Shown here: positions 63,871 through 64,000 of the stretch, one piece after another
Layout of the letters: each line of letters opens with the position of its first letter
Numbering within the stretch: position 1 is the first letter of the stretch
Assembly (NCBI GenBank): GCA_029975275.1
Contig: JARKPN010000139.1
Span: forward strand, 1-64,000
DNA from: Geobacteraceae bacterium
Lineage (GTDB): Bacteria; Desulfobacterota; Desulfuromonadia; Geobacterales; Geobacteraceae
Length of the DNA: 64,000 nucleotides
Direction of reading: 5' to 3'
Translations under genes and position numbers: made by a program
The notes under the pieces: model-generated
Seen by the model: the letters and a program-made list of their open reading frames with translations, nothing else
Told to the model about the DNA's origin: nothing
Database searches by the model: none

Positions 63871-64000
63871 CTATACTCCCCTCACCGGCCTCAGCTCCCC
63901 GGGCGCGAACAGGAAGAAGGCCCTGAACAGGCAATACTTGTAGAACTCGCCCAGCAGCAGGCGGGAGCTCCCGCCGTGAGACCACCACTTCTCCCTGAGG
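63871..64000 (-). CDS. C-terminal end of an unidentified protein, partial
   Basis: Frame open from base 64000 down to TAG at 63871-63873, giving the last 42 residues (REKWWSHGGSSRLLLGEFYK to LRPVRGV). GC-rich third positions and the position right behind a terminator support a real gene whose start lies outside the window. The hydrophobic, aromatic tail would fit the end of a glycosyltransferase-like or membrane-associated enzyme, but this cannot be decided. Confidence 0.55.
   Translation of the reverse strand, partial: LREKWWSHGGSSRLLLGEFYKYCLFRAFFLFAPGELRPVRGV

Overview
The window looks like chromosomal DNA of a Geobacter-type deltaproteobacterium (Geobacteraceae/Desulfuromonadia). This is inferred from the GC-rich coding pattern, the density of two-component and PAS/hybrid kinases, a desulfoferrodoxin for anaerobic superoxide removal, the prepilin peptidase next to a kinase/sigma-54 regulator pair, and the fused MoeA-PBP protein. 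Nearly everything is ordinary coding sequence. No rRNA, tRNA, CRISPR array or intact transposase gene was seen. The first and last genes are cut by the window edges.

Layout. 1-7.8 kb: a minus-strand chain runs valS -> prepilin peptidase -> sensor kinase -> sigma-54 response regulator (cut at base 1), with ATGA overlaps at two of the junctions. A separate single-domain response regulator with a long acidic linker lies upstream. 7.9-16.4 kb: a beta-lactamase-fold hydrolase, a DUF2914 protein, argJ, secA and lon. A 158-bp MITE-like element bounded by CTAG lies between the first two. 16.5-24.4 kb: an accessory-looking molybdenum/tungsten block. It holds a radical SAM enzyme with an unknown partner, a two-domain molbindin behind a textbook ModE operator, a 67-residue small protein followed by a DUF4213/DUF364 protein, a MoeA fused to a periplasmic-binding-like domain, and a second MoeA. 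24.5-32.5 kb: desulfoferrodoxin, cyclophilin, a triple-PAS hybrid kinase, ligA-acylphosphatase, a DsbC/G-like thioredoxin, a PPC/DUF296 protein, and rpsT with a UUG start.

32.6-36.7 kb: leuS-lptE-holA. 36.8-49.4 kb: a 12-gene chemotaxis-type operon on the minus strand (DUF4388-REC-GAF, CheY, CheA, ExeA-like AAA ATPase, two CheW, zinc-ribbon response regulator, HEAT-repeat protein, CheR, CheB, GAF protein, CheY). It contains no methyl-accepting receptor, so it probably takes input from elsewhere and may control something other than flagella. 49.6-53.6 kb: rnc-radical SAM-era-der, all overlapping. 53.6-57.0 kb: a small rearranged region. An SseB-like gene is followed by the orphaned 3' end of a class II aldolase gene, then a membrane-anchored SGNH/sialate-esterase-like gene, then the intact aldolase, so the insert is flanked by a direct repeat of about 230 bp. 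57.2-64 kb: an NlpC/P60 peptidase, tag, tmk-holB-ricT-metG, a strong terminator, and the tail of a convergent gene.

The least explained parts are the ModE-linked Mo/W block, with its 67-residue CC protein and perfect TTGACC-N2-GGTCAA palindrome, and the receptor-less che operon with its AAA ATPase and HEAT-repeat protein. Functions are from recognised family motifs. Operon, regulatory and insertion statements are inferences from spacing and sequence.
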